A stretch of DNA of 64,000 bases, taken from positions 310,001-374,000 of the forward strand of contig LNEP01000001.1 in assembly GCA_001464125.1 (NCBI GenBank). Reading direction: 5' to 3'. A program made the translations under genes and the position numbers. Source of the DNA: Betaproteobacteria bacterium Ga0077540. GTDB lineage: Bacteria; Pseudomonadota; Gammaproteobacteria; Burkholderiales; Methylophilaceae. The notes under the pieces are model-generated. The model was not told the DNA's origin, searched no databases, and worked only from the letters and a program-made list of their open reading frames with translations. Below are positions 44,685 through 53,950 of this stretch, in pieces (the stretch's first letter is position 1; every line of letters begins with the position of its first letter).

Positions 44685-46105
44685 TGTCTTTAATTCAACA
44701 TGCTTTACCTTACCACCACGATTCTGTGGTGCTGTTTGAAAAGATCAGGCACATGCGTTGGCCTATGTTACTAGACAGTGCACAAATGTTAAATGCAGAA
44801 ACTGACAAGCCATCCAGCCAATTTGGCCGATATGATATTTTAGTGGCTGACCCAGCCATTACATTTGTGACTACCGGCGCGCAAACCACGATTACACATG
44901 CGGATACGCATAGTGTTTCTGAAGAGGACCCATTTGCTTTGATTAAAGAGGCTCTGCGCAAAACACCAAGCGCGCATAGCAACTTTCCCTTTACTGGCGG
45001 GGCGTTAGGTTATTTTTCATATGACCTAGGCAGACGCATAGAGGATTTACCAGTCATTGCGCAAAACGATACACAAATGCCGGAAATGATGGTTGGTATT
45101 TACGACTGGGCAATTATTGTTGATCATCGGGAAAAGACCACACATATCGTTTCACATCAGTTTTACACTAGCCAAGACAGTTGGGATAATCTTTGCGTGC
45201 TTTGCACAAGCGTGCCGCAATTAAAGCCAAGTGGTTTTTCAGTAGAGACTGACATTGTTTCGAATTTTGATGAGGTTACATATCAACGGGCTTTTGCTAG
45301 AGTACAGCGCTATATTTATGAGGGCGATTGTTATCAAGTCAATCTAGCACAGCGTTTCTCTGCAAAAGTGGCTGGAGATAGTTGGCAGTGCTATCAAACA
45401 CTCAGAAGTGTCAGTCCAGCGCCATTTATGGCTTATATGGATTTAAGCTATGGTAATCAACAGACTTTGCAAATACTGTCTGCCTCGCCAGAGCGCTTTT
45501 TGCAATTAACTGGACAACAAGTAGAGACGCGTCCAATTAAAGGGACACGCCCTCGTTATAAAGACCCCGATCAGGATTTACGCAGTGCGATTGAGTTAGT
45601 CACTAGCCAGAAAGATCGTGCCGAAAATGTAATGATTGTAGATTTGTTGCGTAATGACATCGGTAAAGTTTGTGAGCGCGGTAGCGTGAAAGCAGAGAAG
45701 CTATTCAATTTACAAAGCTTTGCTAATGTACATCACTTAGTGAGTTTTGTGACGGGGAAGCTAGATTACCAATACACAGCGGTAGATCTATTGAGAAGTT
45801 GTTTTCCTGGCGGATCTATTACTGGGGCTCCCAAACTGCGAGCGATGGAAATTATTGAAGAACTTGAGCCACACCGTCGCGGCGTTTATTGTGGTGCGAT
45901 AGGCTATATTGGCTTTGATGGGGATATGGATATGAATATCCCAATTCGTACTGCAGTTGTGACTAACGGCTCGATATATTTCTATGCGGGTGGGGGAGTG
46001 GTTGCAGATTCTACGTCCGAAAAAGAGTATAAAGAGACATTAGATAAAGCATCCAATTTCTTTACTGTGATGGATGCTTTAAAGCGACGAGGCAACTCTC
46101 ATTAG
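44684..46105 (+). CDS. pabB: Aminodeoxychorismate synthase component I
   Basis: A 473-residue chorismate-binding enzyme that aminates chorismate on the way to p-aminobenzoate. RPIKGTRPR contains Lys286, which marks PabB; anthranilate synthase has Ala there. GGSITGAPKLRAMEIIEELEP and GAIGYIGFDGDMDMNI are conserved C-terminal motifs. It sits among H4MPT/methylofuran genes rather than folate genes, so it probably supplies pABA for MptG as well as folate. It shares the base A of TAATG with the previous gene. Confidence 0.94.
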   Translation: MSLIQHALPYHHDSVVLFEKIRHMRWPMLLDSAQMLNAETDKPSSQFGRYDILVADPAITFVTTGAQTTITHADTHSVSEEDPFALIKEALRKTPSAHSNFPFTGGALGYFSYDLGRRIEDLPVIAQNDTQMPEMMVGIYDWAIIVDHREKTTHIVSHQFYTSQDSWDNLCVLCTSVPQLKPSGFSVETDIVSNFDEVTYQRAFARVQRYIYEGDCYQVNLAQRFSAKVAGDSWQCYQTLRSVSPAPFMAYMDLSYGNQQTLQILSASPERFLQLTGQQVETRPIKGTRPRYKDPDQDLRSAIELVTSQKDRAENVMIVDLLRNDIGKVCERGSVKAEKLFNLQSFANVHHLVSFVTGKLDYQYTAVDLLRSCFPGGSITGAPKLRAMEIIEELEPHRRGVYCGAIGYIGFDGDMDMNIPIRTAVVTNGSIYFYAGGGVVADSTSEKEYKETLDKASNFFTVMDALKRRGNSH

Positions 46106-46227
46106 GGGCATATCTAAATTGCGTATCGCTAATGCTTCTAAACAGACTGAAAATGAATCAGTTTTAAATTTAAATAAAACTGTAAATACACAATAAGAGT
46201 AATCAATATGGCTGAAAGGGAGTGGCC

Positions 46228-46842
46228 GTGTGGATCATAAAATTAGGGGGTAGCCTACTCGGTACAGACGAGTTAAGGCACTGGTTAGCCTTGGTCGCGC
46301 AACACGGAGATGGTCGTGTTGTGATTGTTCCAGGTGGAGGTGTATTTGCCGACACGGTGAGAGCAGTCTATAAACAAGTACCTATGAGTGAAAGCTGTGC
46401 ACATGCTTTAGCAGTGAGTGCGATGAATCAATTGGGTACTCTACTCATTGACCAGATGCCTGAACTCGTGCCAGCGCATAGTGAGTTGGAAATCGCAGAA
46501 CGTAGCTGGCAGCATCGCGGCATTGTATGGATGCCAAGTCAAATGGTGATGTCAGATGGGGATGATATCCCACATAGTTGGGATGTCACTTCAGATAGCT
46601 TGTCACTTTGGTTGGCCAATAAGGTTTCGGCGCAACATTTGCTGTTGATTAAATCGCAGCGTCCTGAGCCAAATGCAACGCTCTCCACACTCACCAAGCA
46701 GGGGGTAATAGATTCTGCCTTTTCATCTTTTACTAGCGGCAGTGACGTAAAGCCTTGGGTGGTCTACAAGGGAGACTACACAGCCTTTGTAGATGGGTTC
46801 CACGAGCCAGCCTTGGCGCAAGTGGGACATTTGCTAATATAG
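46228..46842 (+). CDS. Amino-acid-kinase-fold protein, MfnE-like
   Basis: A 204-residue kinase of the aspartate/glutamate/uridylate kinase fold. WIIKLGGSLLGT and VIVPGGGVFADTVR form the nucleotide site. Archaeal MfnE of this fold phosphorylates aminomethylfuran methanol phosphate in methanofuran synthesis. GTG 46228 is preferred because GGGAG lies five bases before it; GTG 46222 would overlap the site. A 10-codon frame starting ATG 46208 overlaps the start and may be chance. The convergent RND gene ends five bases on. Confidence 0.8.
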   Translation: MWIIKLGGSLLGTDELRHWLALVAQHGDGRVVIVPGGGVFADTVRAVYKQVPMSESCAHALAVSAMNQLGTLLIDQMPELVPAHSELEIAERSWQHRGIVWMPSQMVMSDGDDIPHSWDVTSDSLSLWLANKVSAQHLLLIKSQRPEPNATLSTLTKQGVIDSAFSSFTSGSDVKPWVVYKGDYTAFVDGFHEPALAQVGHLLI

Positions 46843-46846
46843 CTAT

Positions 46847-49800
46847 TTAGCGTTGTAAGTCTTTCTCAAACCTACCGTAGTGCAACATAATGGTAGGCAA
46901 AATCAACAAATTCAAGATGGTGGAAGTGATGAGTCCGCCCACAATAATGGTGGCCATTGGGCCTTCAATCTCACGCCCAGGTTGACCGCTACCTGCCGCT
47001 AACGGTAGCAATCCCAGAGCAGTGACCAATGCGGTCATTAATACAGAAGGTAAGCGCTCCGAAGCACCACGAATGCAAGTTTCTAGGTTCCAAACGCAAT
47101 CTTCTTCATCCACCAAGTGCTGAAAATGAGACACCATCATAATAGAGTTGCGCAGCGTAATCCCAAACAGTGTTACAAATCCGACGAGTGAGCCCAGTGA
47201 AATCCAACCGCCTGTGAAGAGTGCAGCTAACACCCCGCCAATCAATGCAAATGGTAAATTCGCAAATGTCAGCAGTAAGTTGCGCAACTTGCCAAAAGCA
47301 ATGTAGAGCATCAAGAAAATGGCGACACCTGCCAATAACGAATGCACAATTAAATCTTCTCTCGATTGCGCATTCGCTTCTGCCTCACCAGTAAACTCTA
47401 AGTAGTTGCCTTGGCTTAATGTAATCTCATCTTTGATGCGTTTTTTCAATTCATTCACAAAGCTTTCTTGATCCCGGCCTTCAACGTTTGCCGTAACTGT
47501 CTGAATCCGTTTTGCGCCTGAATGTAATATTTTGGAGCGACCGTTTTCTTGCGTGATAAATGCAACGTCTTTAAGGTACAGCAACTTACCATCAGGATTA
47601 AACAAAGGAATACGACTGATATCGCCGATATCGTCACGCGCATCTAAGTCAAGCAATACACTCAACCCAACAGCACGGCTACCCATGTATATTTGTGAGA
47701 CAGGAACGCTTTCATAGGCTGCTCGCACGGTATCAAGCACATCGGTTGGGTGTATACCCCAAATGGCTAACTGGTCAGGCCTTAGTCGGATGACTACCTG
47801 TGGTGTTCCGGGTGGAGATTGTACTAAGACATCCGTTGCACCTTTGGTAGTACTGAGTATGCCAGCGATCTTTTGCGCATCTCGGTCTAGTGCATCTAAA
47901 TCGTTACCAAAAATGTTAATCACTGTGCTTGCAGCGTAACCAGAAATCGTTTCTTCAATGCGCTCTGTGAGAAATGTGTTAATGGCAAAGTTGGCCCCCA
48001 CGAATCCTACTTCAGCAATACCGTCGTCATCGTCATCGTTAGGGTCGCCTGCAAGCGCCTCGCGAATATCATTAAGGATTCGTGTTTGTTCTTCACCAGA
48101 AAGCGTGCCTATCTCAATTTCAAATTCACTGTAATGTGTTCCAAAAGTATCGGCGCCATTTTGAGCACGACCTACCCATTGGGTAACCGATTTAACCCCC
48201 TCAATGCTGCGGATGACTTTAGACACACGTTGACCTAAGCGCAAAGACTCTTCTTCAGAAGTGCCAGGCACAGCGGTCATGTGCATAATAAAATGCCCCT
48301 CGTGCAGTGCCGGGATAAATTGGTTTTTAAATAGGGGTAGCACACCAAGCCCAATTGCAATCATGATGAAGCTGATTGCGATAATTGCTTTGTAGTTTTT
48401 TTCTATCTTGTGCAGTAGTTTTACGTATCGTTGTTTGATGTACTTGATAATAGGAGAGTCTTCAGTCTCTAATTTTGCATGTCCAAGTAGCATATAACAA
48501 AGGGCAGGGGTGAGCGTCAGCGCTACCACCAACGATGCCAAAATCGCTGCTATATAGGCAAAACCTAGCGGAGCAAACAGCTTGCCAGCAACGCCAGAAA
48601 GTGTGAGCAGAGGCATGAACACCAGAGCTACAATAATGGTGGCGTACACCACAGAACTCCTCACCTCCATGGACGCCTCAAATACTACACGGTAGATTGG
48701 GTGTGGTTTTTCTAAACTGCGGTTTTCTCGCAAACGCCTAAAGATGTTTTCAGTATCAATAATTGCATCATCCACTACTTCACCAAGTGCAATGGCTAAG
48801 CCACCTAATACCATAATATTTAGGCCAACATTGTAGTAGCTCATTACTACAATCGCCGTTAATAATGACAATGGAATCGCTGTCGCCGAAATAAATGCTG
48901 TGCGTGCGTTGAACAAAAACAAAAACAAAATCGATATAACGAGAATCGAGCCAATTAAAATATCAGTGCGTACACCATCAATGGCCGTTTCGATAAAGTT
49001 GGCTGGTCTGAATAAGCCTTCGTGTAGCGTAACATGTTGTGTCTGTAGATTGGGTTTGAGCTCTTGTAATGCAGACTCAATCGCCAAGGTAACTGCGTGT
49101 GTATTGGCGCCTAATTGACCTTGAATAGATAAATAGATGCCTATTTCTTCGTTGATTGCAGCAGCACTGATAGAAGGTGCGGCCCCTTCAACTACGCGAC
49201 CAACATCACCTAATCGAATCGTCACACCGTTTCTGTGGAATAGGGTGGCTTTTGCAAGCGTGTTGACATCGGTTGCTTGCCCTTGTGTGTTAAGAATAAT
49301 GCGCTGATTGCTATTTTGTATGTAGCCTGCACCGCTAACCCCGGTTGCTTTTTGGGCTGCCAATACCACATCCTTGATGTTGAGCTGGTAGCGCACCAGT
49401 TTGTCTGGGTCAATCTGTATTTGAAATTGTCGCACCTGACCACCAAACACATTGACATCTGCAACGCCAGGAATGGCGAGTAAATGCGGTGTGATAGTCC
49501 AATCGACCAAGGTGCGCAATTGCATCAAATTGAGCGTTTTGGATGTCACGCCAAACCCTAATACAGTGCTAGCTGATGAAGTGAGTGGCGTGATGCTGGG
49601 AATAATCCCTTTAGGTAATTGGCTGGTTAACGTGCTTAAGCGTTCAGCAACTACTTGTCGATTTCGGTAAATGTCGGTTTTTTCGTCAAAAATGACAGTC
49701 ACAATCGATAAGCCAGGAATGGATTGTGAGCGAAGGTTAATCACGCCTACAGTGCCCGATATGCTGCTTTCAATCGGTTGAGTGACCAGCATTTCTACCA

Positions 49801-49978
49801 ATTCTGCAGATAATCCAGGAGATTCAGTCTGAATAATGATCTGTGTGGGAGAGAACTCCGGGAATACATCTAAATTACTGCGAGTGAGACTGTACATCCC
49901 ATACAACACAATAAGCACGGCTAGCCCAATAATCACGCCATAAAAACGTATGGAGAAACGGACAATCGATGCCATCAT
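46847..49978 (-). CDS. RND efflux pump, inner membrane subunit (CzcA/CusA family)
   Basis: A 1043-residue transporter with 12 membrane helices and two large periplasmic loops. The TM4 motif is LAIALGEVVDDAIIDTENIFRR, with Asp/Glu residues for proton transfer. This is the HME branch, but its TM4 motif differs from classic CzcA, so the substrate cannot be named. A run of five Asp lies in the second loop (about residue 645). It is the last gene of the operon with the fusion protein and TolC-like subunit. No metal regulator is adjacent. Confidence 0.9.
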   Translation of the reverse strand: MMASIVRFSIRFYGVIIGLAVLIVLYGMYSLTRSNLDVFPEFSPTQIIIQTESPGLSAELVEMLVTQPIESSISGTVGVINLRSQSIPGLSIVTVIFDEKTDIYRNRQVVAERLSTLTSQLPKGIIPSITPLTSSASTVLGFGVTSKTLNLMQLRTLVDWTITPHLLAIPGVADVNVFGGQVRQFQIQIDPDKLVRYQLNIKDVVLAAQKATGVSGAGYIQNSNQRIILNTQGQATDVNTLAKATLFHRNGVTIRLGDVGRVVEGAAPSISAAAINEEIGIYLSIQGQLGANTHAVTLAIESALQELKPNLQTQHVTLHEGLFRPANFIETAIDGVRTDILIGSILVISILFLFLFNARTAFISATAIPLSLLTAIVVMSYYNVGLNIMVLGGLAIALGEVVDDAIIDTENIFRRLRENRSLEKPHPIYRVVFEASMEVRSSVVYATIIVALVFMPLLTLSGVAGKLFAPLGFAYIAAILASLVVALTLTPALCYMLLGHAKLETEDSPIIKYIKQRYVKLLHKIEKNYKAIIAISFIMIAIGLGVLPLFKNQFIPALHEGHFIMHMTAVPGTSEEESLRLGQRVSKVIRSIEGVKSVTQWVGRAQNGADTFGTHYSEFEIEIGTLSGEEQTRILNDIREALAGDPNDDDDDGIAEVGFVGANFAINTFLTERIEETISGYAASTVINIFGNDLDALDRDAQKIAGILSTTKGATDVLVQSPPGTPQVVIRLRPDQLAIWGIHPTDVLDTVRAAYESVPVSQIYMGSRAVGLSVLLDLDARDDIGDISRIPLFNPDGKLLYLKDVAFITQENGRSKILHSGAKRIQTVTANVEGRDQESFVNELKKRIKDEITLSQGNYLEFTGEAEANAQSREDLIVHSLLAGVAIFLMLYIAFGKLRNLLLTFANLPFALIGGVLAALFTGGWISLGSLVGFVTLFGITLRNSIMMVSHFQHLVDEEDCVWNLETCIRGASERLPSVLMTALVTALGLLPLAAGSGQPGREIEGPMATIIVGGLITSTILNLLILPTIMLHYGRFEKDLQR

Positions 49979-50131
49979 GATGGCATGCTTTCAAGCAGCG
50001 ACATTAACCTTATGCTTCCCTGATGACGGACAAATTTACAGGAACTGAGTACATTTTGGCTAAGGTCACTGCATTTAATATTTGTGAAGCAAATATTAGC
50101 CTGCGACGAAACGAGGATAAATTTCATCAAA

Positions 50132-51196
50132 TTAATCCTCATTTTCATTTTTAATCAAATATTTAAACTCTTCAGACAGTAGTAACTGAGCGCCACTCGT
50201 AACGACTTGGCTACCTTCAGGAATCCCTCGATTAAACCATCCTTCCAACATTTCCGTGTCGGTTGATATGGGTTGTCTAACAAATTGATTGTTTTGTTTT
50301 TTTACATAAATCCATGGCTTTCCGCCATGCCAGACCACTGCACTACTCGGGATCAACACACCGTTATCTCCGCCATTCGTCATGTCTTTTTGTATGACAT
50401 TCACGCGCATGCCCACACGTAGCGATTCAGCTGGCGCACTATAGTAATAGGTTTTGCCAATGCCACTAATATCAGCATTGGTGGCTGGAGAAATATACAA
50501 AGCTTTGACTGTAGATGCGCGTTCATTCAGAGAGGAAATTTGAATGCTACTGCCAGTGGTCGGTGTATTTGCGGTAGCAGGTAAGCTCACCTGTACCAGC
50601 ACGTTTTGCCTAGTCAGCAGTCGATTTAAATCCGGGGCAACTTGACCTCCAGTGATAAGTTGTGCCAATGATTCGCCCCACATCAGCTGCACCGAAGATC
50701 TTAAATTAGCTTGTTGTAATTGAATCGCCTGAATTTTTGCTTGATTGGCGTTCATCATAGCTTGCGCTTCTTGAACAGCGCTATCCGAGACATTTTTGTC
50801 ATCTTCATTCAATGTTTTCAGACGATGTAACTGGGCTTGTAACTGCTGTGTACTACTTCTGGCAATGTTGAGTTCAGTCGTCAGTGCCACGTATTGCGTT
50901 TTTGCCTCTATCAGCTTGTCAATCGCTAGTACACTACCGAATGTTTTAATGCTGCCTTGATGGGTGATGGGTTGAATTTTACTGGTTGATATTCCGCTGT
51001 TGGTTTGTGTTTCCGGCGTTAACTCTACCACGCTGATACCATCTTTCTCGCTCACTAAGGTAGGACTTTCAATTTCTTCCTCGTGTTCACCTTGATAAGC
51101 TTCAAACTCGTCCTTGCCATAAAATACCAACACCCAAAATAAGGTAATGATAATTAATGCCTGCAAGCCAATAATCCAAATGATTTTTTTGTTCAT
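50132..51196 (-). CDS. RND efflux periplasmic adaptor (membrane fusion protein)
   Basis: A 354-residue adaptor with an N-terminal membrane anchor (about 6-26). A short acidic/His stretch follows (GEHEEEIESP). A helical hairpin spans about 100-165, and beta-barrel and proximal domains follow. GVLIPSSAVVWHGGKPWIYV is the family's barrel segment. It connects the RND pump to the outer-membrane channel. The stop of the TolC gene is six bases upstream. A 153-base gap lies before the RND start. Confidence 0.88.
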   Translation of the reverse strand: MNKKIIWIIGLQALIIITLFWVLVFYGKDEFEAYQGEHEEEIESPTLVSEKDGISVVELTPETQTNSGISTSKIQPITHQGSIKTFGSVLAIDKLIEAKTQYVALTTELNIARSSTQQLQAQLHRLKTLNEDDKNVSDSAVQEAQAMMNANQAKIQAIQLQQANLRSSVQLMWGESLAQLITGGQVAPDLNRLLTRQNVLVQVSLPATANTPTTGSSIQISSLNERASTVKALYISPATNADISGIGKTYYYSAPAESLRVGMRVNVIQKDMTNGGDNGVLIPSSAVVWHGGKPWIYVKKQNNQFVRQPISTDTEMLEGWFNRGIPEGSQVVTSGAQLLLSEEFKYLIKNENED

Positions 51197-51202
51197 GGTC
51201 TG

Positions 51203-52606
51203 TTACCGTGCGTTGAGTTGCGTCATTGAAGTCGTTTCAGTGAGCGGGCGTTGTACCACATTTTCTAAAAAAGCATGCTGTCTAAGCATTTCAAACGCTG
51301 TGGTGCTCACGTCTTGCTCTGCTAAGTGTAAGTTTAACTGGGCTTGCGTAAGCATTACACGATCAACCAAGCCGTTATCGAATTGCTTTTGTATTTTCTG
51401 CACATGCGCTCGTTGCGATGAGAGCATCTCCTTTGCGCTCAAATGACTTGTTTTTGAAGCATCATATTGTGCCCATGCTACATTGGTCTGTGCAATGACC
51501 GAAGCCTGAACTGCCTCAAATTGAGCGCCTTCAATCGCTCTGAGTTGCTCAGCCTCCTTGATTAACTTAGGTTGTTGTTGCAATAAATTAAGTAGCGTGG
51601 CAAACCCCAATGACCATACGCGATCCCCGAATTCATAAGCATAACTAGGCGAAAGCGAAATGTCCGGTATTTGCTTGGCCACTTCAAGTTTTAGCTTAGA
51701 TTCAGAAGCGGCATAGCGTGCAAGTGCACGGCGTATGTCAATCCTGTTGATTAACGCATCGGCTTGCAAAGTTTCTGGAGATAATGTTGCATTATGATTG
51801 GCGCTTAAATCCTCGTTTGCGTTTGCAATGGGAATGCGCTTAAACTCTGAAACGCTCAAACCAACGTCGGCTGCTAATTTTGCAATCAAAATCTCAGTCT
51901 TAGCATTCGTATTACGCAGTAGGATCTGATTTTTTTGTTGCATCAGCTGGTATTGCGAAAGCTCGGTATTGGAACCCATACCTAAGGCCACACGCTTTTG
52001 GAGCATGCTAATCAGTTGGTTGTAACTATCAAGTTCTATCTGCAGTAATTCAGAAAGACGTTGCTGTTCATAATAGGAAATTAAATCTAATTGAATTCGG
52101 TGACGCAGATTCCAAGCGATTTCGGCAGCATCCATCCTTGCTACTTCTGCTAAATTCTCAGCTTCTTCTACTTTGATTGCACGTTTAGATGTCGTTTCAA
52201 ACGGAATATCAATCTGCAATGTATAGGACATTGGGTTAATGTCGCCGTTTGCGCGATCACTGCGGCCAATCCCACCGCTGACACCAATAGCAGGTTTGTT
52301 GGCTACCGTTTGTATAGAATACTCAGCAAGTGCGAGCTTTTCTTTGGAAACGGCTAAGTCTGAATGGAAAAACAACGCAGCACGGTGAAGGGATTCGATA
52401 TCCCAAGACTGAAGTTGTGTCTGCCCATCAACACCAAGCCTAGAAAGGTAAGTGATGAACTCGGGGTTATTAATACTTTTTTGAGATAGCTTGAATGCTA
52501 ATTGCTGTGCATCAATGGGCTTTGCAAAGTAGGGGATTTGCTGACAGCCCAGTAAAATGCTTGAGCCAAGGGTTGTAAGCAGTACAACGCGAAAAACAGG
52601 ATACAT
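51203..52606 (-). CDS. TolC-family outer-membrane efflux lipoprotein
   Basis: A 467-residue outer-membrane channel protein. The signal peptide ends in the lipobox LLGC, so it is lipid-modified. The remainder is two TolC-type helical repeats with long coiled helices (for example about 180-230 and 385-440). It is the exit duct for the RND pump encoded downstream. It is the first of the three pump genes and follows a small ORF by 23 bases. Confidence 0.88.
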   Translation of the reverse strand: MYPVFRVVLLTTLGSSILLGCQQIPYFAKPIDAQQLAFKLSQKSINNPEFITYLSRLGVDGQTQLQSWDIESLHRAALFFHSDLAVSKEKLALAEYSIQTVANKPAIGVSGGIGRSDRANGDINPMSYTLQIDIPFETTSKRAIKVEEAENLAEVARMDAAEIAWNLRHRIQLDLISYYEQQRLSELLQIELDSYNQLISMLQKRVALGMGSNTELSQYQLMQQKNQILLRNTNAKTEILIAKLAADVGLSVSEFKRIPIANANEDLSANHNATLSPETLQADALINRIDIRRALARYAASESKLKLEVAKQIPDISLSPSYAYEFGDRVWSLGFATLLNLLQQQPKLIKEAEQLRAIEGAQFEAVQASVIAQTNVAWAQYDASKTSHLSAKEMLSSQRAHVQKIQKQFDNGLVDRVMLTQAQLNLHLAEQDVSTTAFEMLRQHAFLENVVQRPLTETTSMTQLNAR

Positions 52607-52629
52607 AGCCTAAAGCTAACACCAGAGAC

Positions 52630-52878
52630 TTAGTCGTCGATCGTGGCGTGCACTGCAGTTAAAGCATCTTGCAGTGACTCTTCAGGCAGTTTGTTAATAG
52701 TAGTTGCAAGCAAATCTGCCGCTTCGACCGTACGAATGGGCAAATCTTCTGTATTTAACTCAGCAATTAGGCCAGCCGCTGCGCCAGCAATAATTAATAA
52801 GGTTTCACGCTCTTTCATTAAAAGCTCTAGTTCGGCTCGCAACATGCTGTTTTCTGCGATTTGTTGGGTGTTTGGCAT
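52630..52878 (-). CDS. Small helical protein preceding the RND operon
   Basis: An 82-residue protein with no signal peptide. It starts MPNTQQIAENSMLRAELELL and is predicted helical, perhaps a coiled coil, with IIAGAAAGLIAEL in the centre. I do not recognise the family. It is 23 bases before the TolC-like gene and probably the first gene of that transcript. The ribosome site is weak. It could be a regulator or an unrelated gene. Confidence 0.6.
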   Translation of the reverse strand: MPNTQQIAENSMLRAELELLMKERETLLIIAGAAAGLIAELNTEDLPIRTVEAADLLATTINKLPEESLQDALTAVHATIDD

Positions 52879-53061
52879 AATGGTCTACTTAATATCTAAC
52901 AAATAATCGTTTTATTCAAATTGATTTAGCATAGTGCAGTTTAAGTCCTTGGTTTGTCAATGCACAGTTAAATGAATCAGCTTTGTTGATAGGTTTTGTT
53001 TTCGGAATTAATAAAGTTGAGATACAATAACGTTTTAGCGAATGTGTAAAAACAAACGCAT

Positions 53062-53146
53062 GCGAAAGTGGCGAAATTGGTAGACGCACTGGATTTAGGT
53101 TCCAGCGCCGCGAGGCGTGAGAGTTCGAGTCTCTCCTTTCGCACCA
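53062..53146 (+). tRNA. tRNA-Leu, anticodon TAG
   Basis: An 85-nt type II tRNA. The acceptor stem is GCGAAAG/CTTTCGC. The anticodon arm CTGGA/TCCAG closes TTTAGGT (anticodon TAG, reads CUA and CUG). The T-arm has GTTCGAG, and CCA is encoded. TACAAT at 53023-53028 is a possible -10. Confidence 0.96.
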
Positions 53147-53170
53147 AAATATAGTAATACCATGATAAAC

Positions 53171-53193
53171 GGCTTCTCTTAGGAGAGGCCTTT
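53171..53193 (+). terminator. Terminator after tRNA-Leu
   Basis: GGCTTCTC (53171-53178) pairs with GAGAGGCC (53183-53190) around TTAG, with one wobble. It is followed by a short T-rich stretch. Confidence 0.65.
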
Positions 53194-53294
53194 ATTATTT
53201 ATACGGCAAGTTTTTCTATACGCCGTCTAAGTGACAGAAGTTATTACGCCGTTGAACTTTTAATAACTGTATACGCACAGAGTAAAGGATATTT

Positions 53295-53669
53295 ATGCAA
53301 ATGATTCAAACGCCTAATGCACCAGCTGCCATTGGGCCGTACGCACAAGGTGTTGTGGTTGGTCACATCTTGTACACTTCGGGGCAAATTGCTTTGCGTC
53401 CAGATGGTTCACTAGAAGATGGTGATATTACTGCGCAAACTAAACAAGTCATTGCTAATTTGACAGCAATCATTCAGCAGGCGGGTGCAAATTTGGGCAA
53501 AGTAGTAAAAACTACGGTCTTTTTGAAGAATTTAGACGATTTTGCTGCAATGAATGCCATTTATGGCGAAGCGTTTGGCACGCATACGCCTGCTAGATCA
53601 ACTGTGCAAGTGGCTAAATTGCCGCGAGATGTATTAGTGGAAATTGAGGCTATTGTAGATTTGTCCTAA
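53295..53669 (+). CDS. ridA: RidA-family enamine/imine deaminase
   Basis: A 124-residue RidA (YjgF/YER057c) protein that hydrolyses reactive 2-aminoacrylate-type imines from PLP enzymes. The features are TPNAPAAIGPYAQGV, TSGQIALRPDGSL, and the catalytic Arg in HTPARSTVQV. VLVEIEAIVDL ends it. It acts as a cytoplasmic trimer. AAAGGA lies five bases before the ATG. It is a single gene with no clear link to its neighbours. Confidence 0.94.
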   Translation: MQMIQTPNAPAAIGPYAQGVVVGHILYTSGQIALRPDGSLEDGDITAQTKQVIANLTAIIQQAGANLGKVVKTTVFLKNLDDFAAMNAIYGEAFGTHTPARSTVQVAKLPRDVLVEIEAIVDLS

Positions 53670-53881
53670 ACACAGGGTGCATATGGACTAAAGTCTAAAT
53701 CATGTCTGACGTGGTGTGAGTATGCTTTAAATATTGTGCATAACAACTTTTAAGCTTGAGTTTATTTCATGGGCGACATGTGATATATTTTAGTGCTATT
53801 TTTGGTGTCTTAATGCTCAGTATGCGATAAGCAAATTTGTTTTTCGCAGAGTGATAAACGCTTCAAACGATTTACTTACAG

Positions 53882-53930
53882 GCACGATTACAAATAGTCG
53901 TGCAATCATAACCAACCGTTCATTTGAACG
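53882..53930 (+). other. Two hairpins in the leader of the trigger factor gene
   Basis: GCACGATT (53882-53889) pairs with AGTCGTGC (53896-53903), with one wobble. CGTTCA (53917-53922) pairs with TGAACG (53925-53930) directly before the ribosome site AGGA. The 281-base gap upstream of tig shows no other feature I can assign. A role in translational or temperature control is possible. Confidence 0.5.
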
Positions 53931-53950
53931 ACTTTTACAGGAAATGCAAC

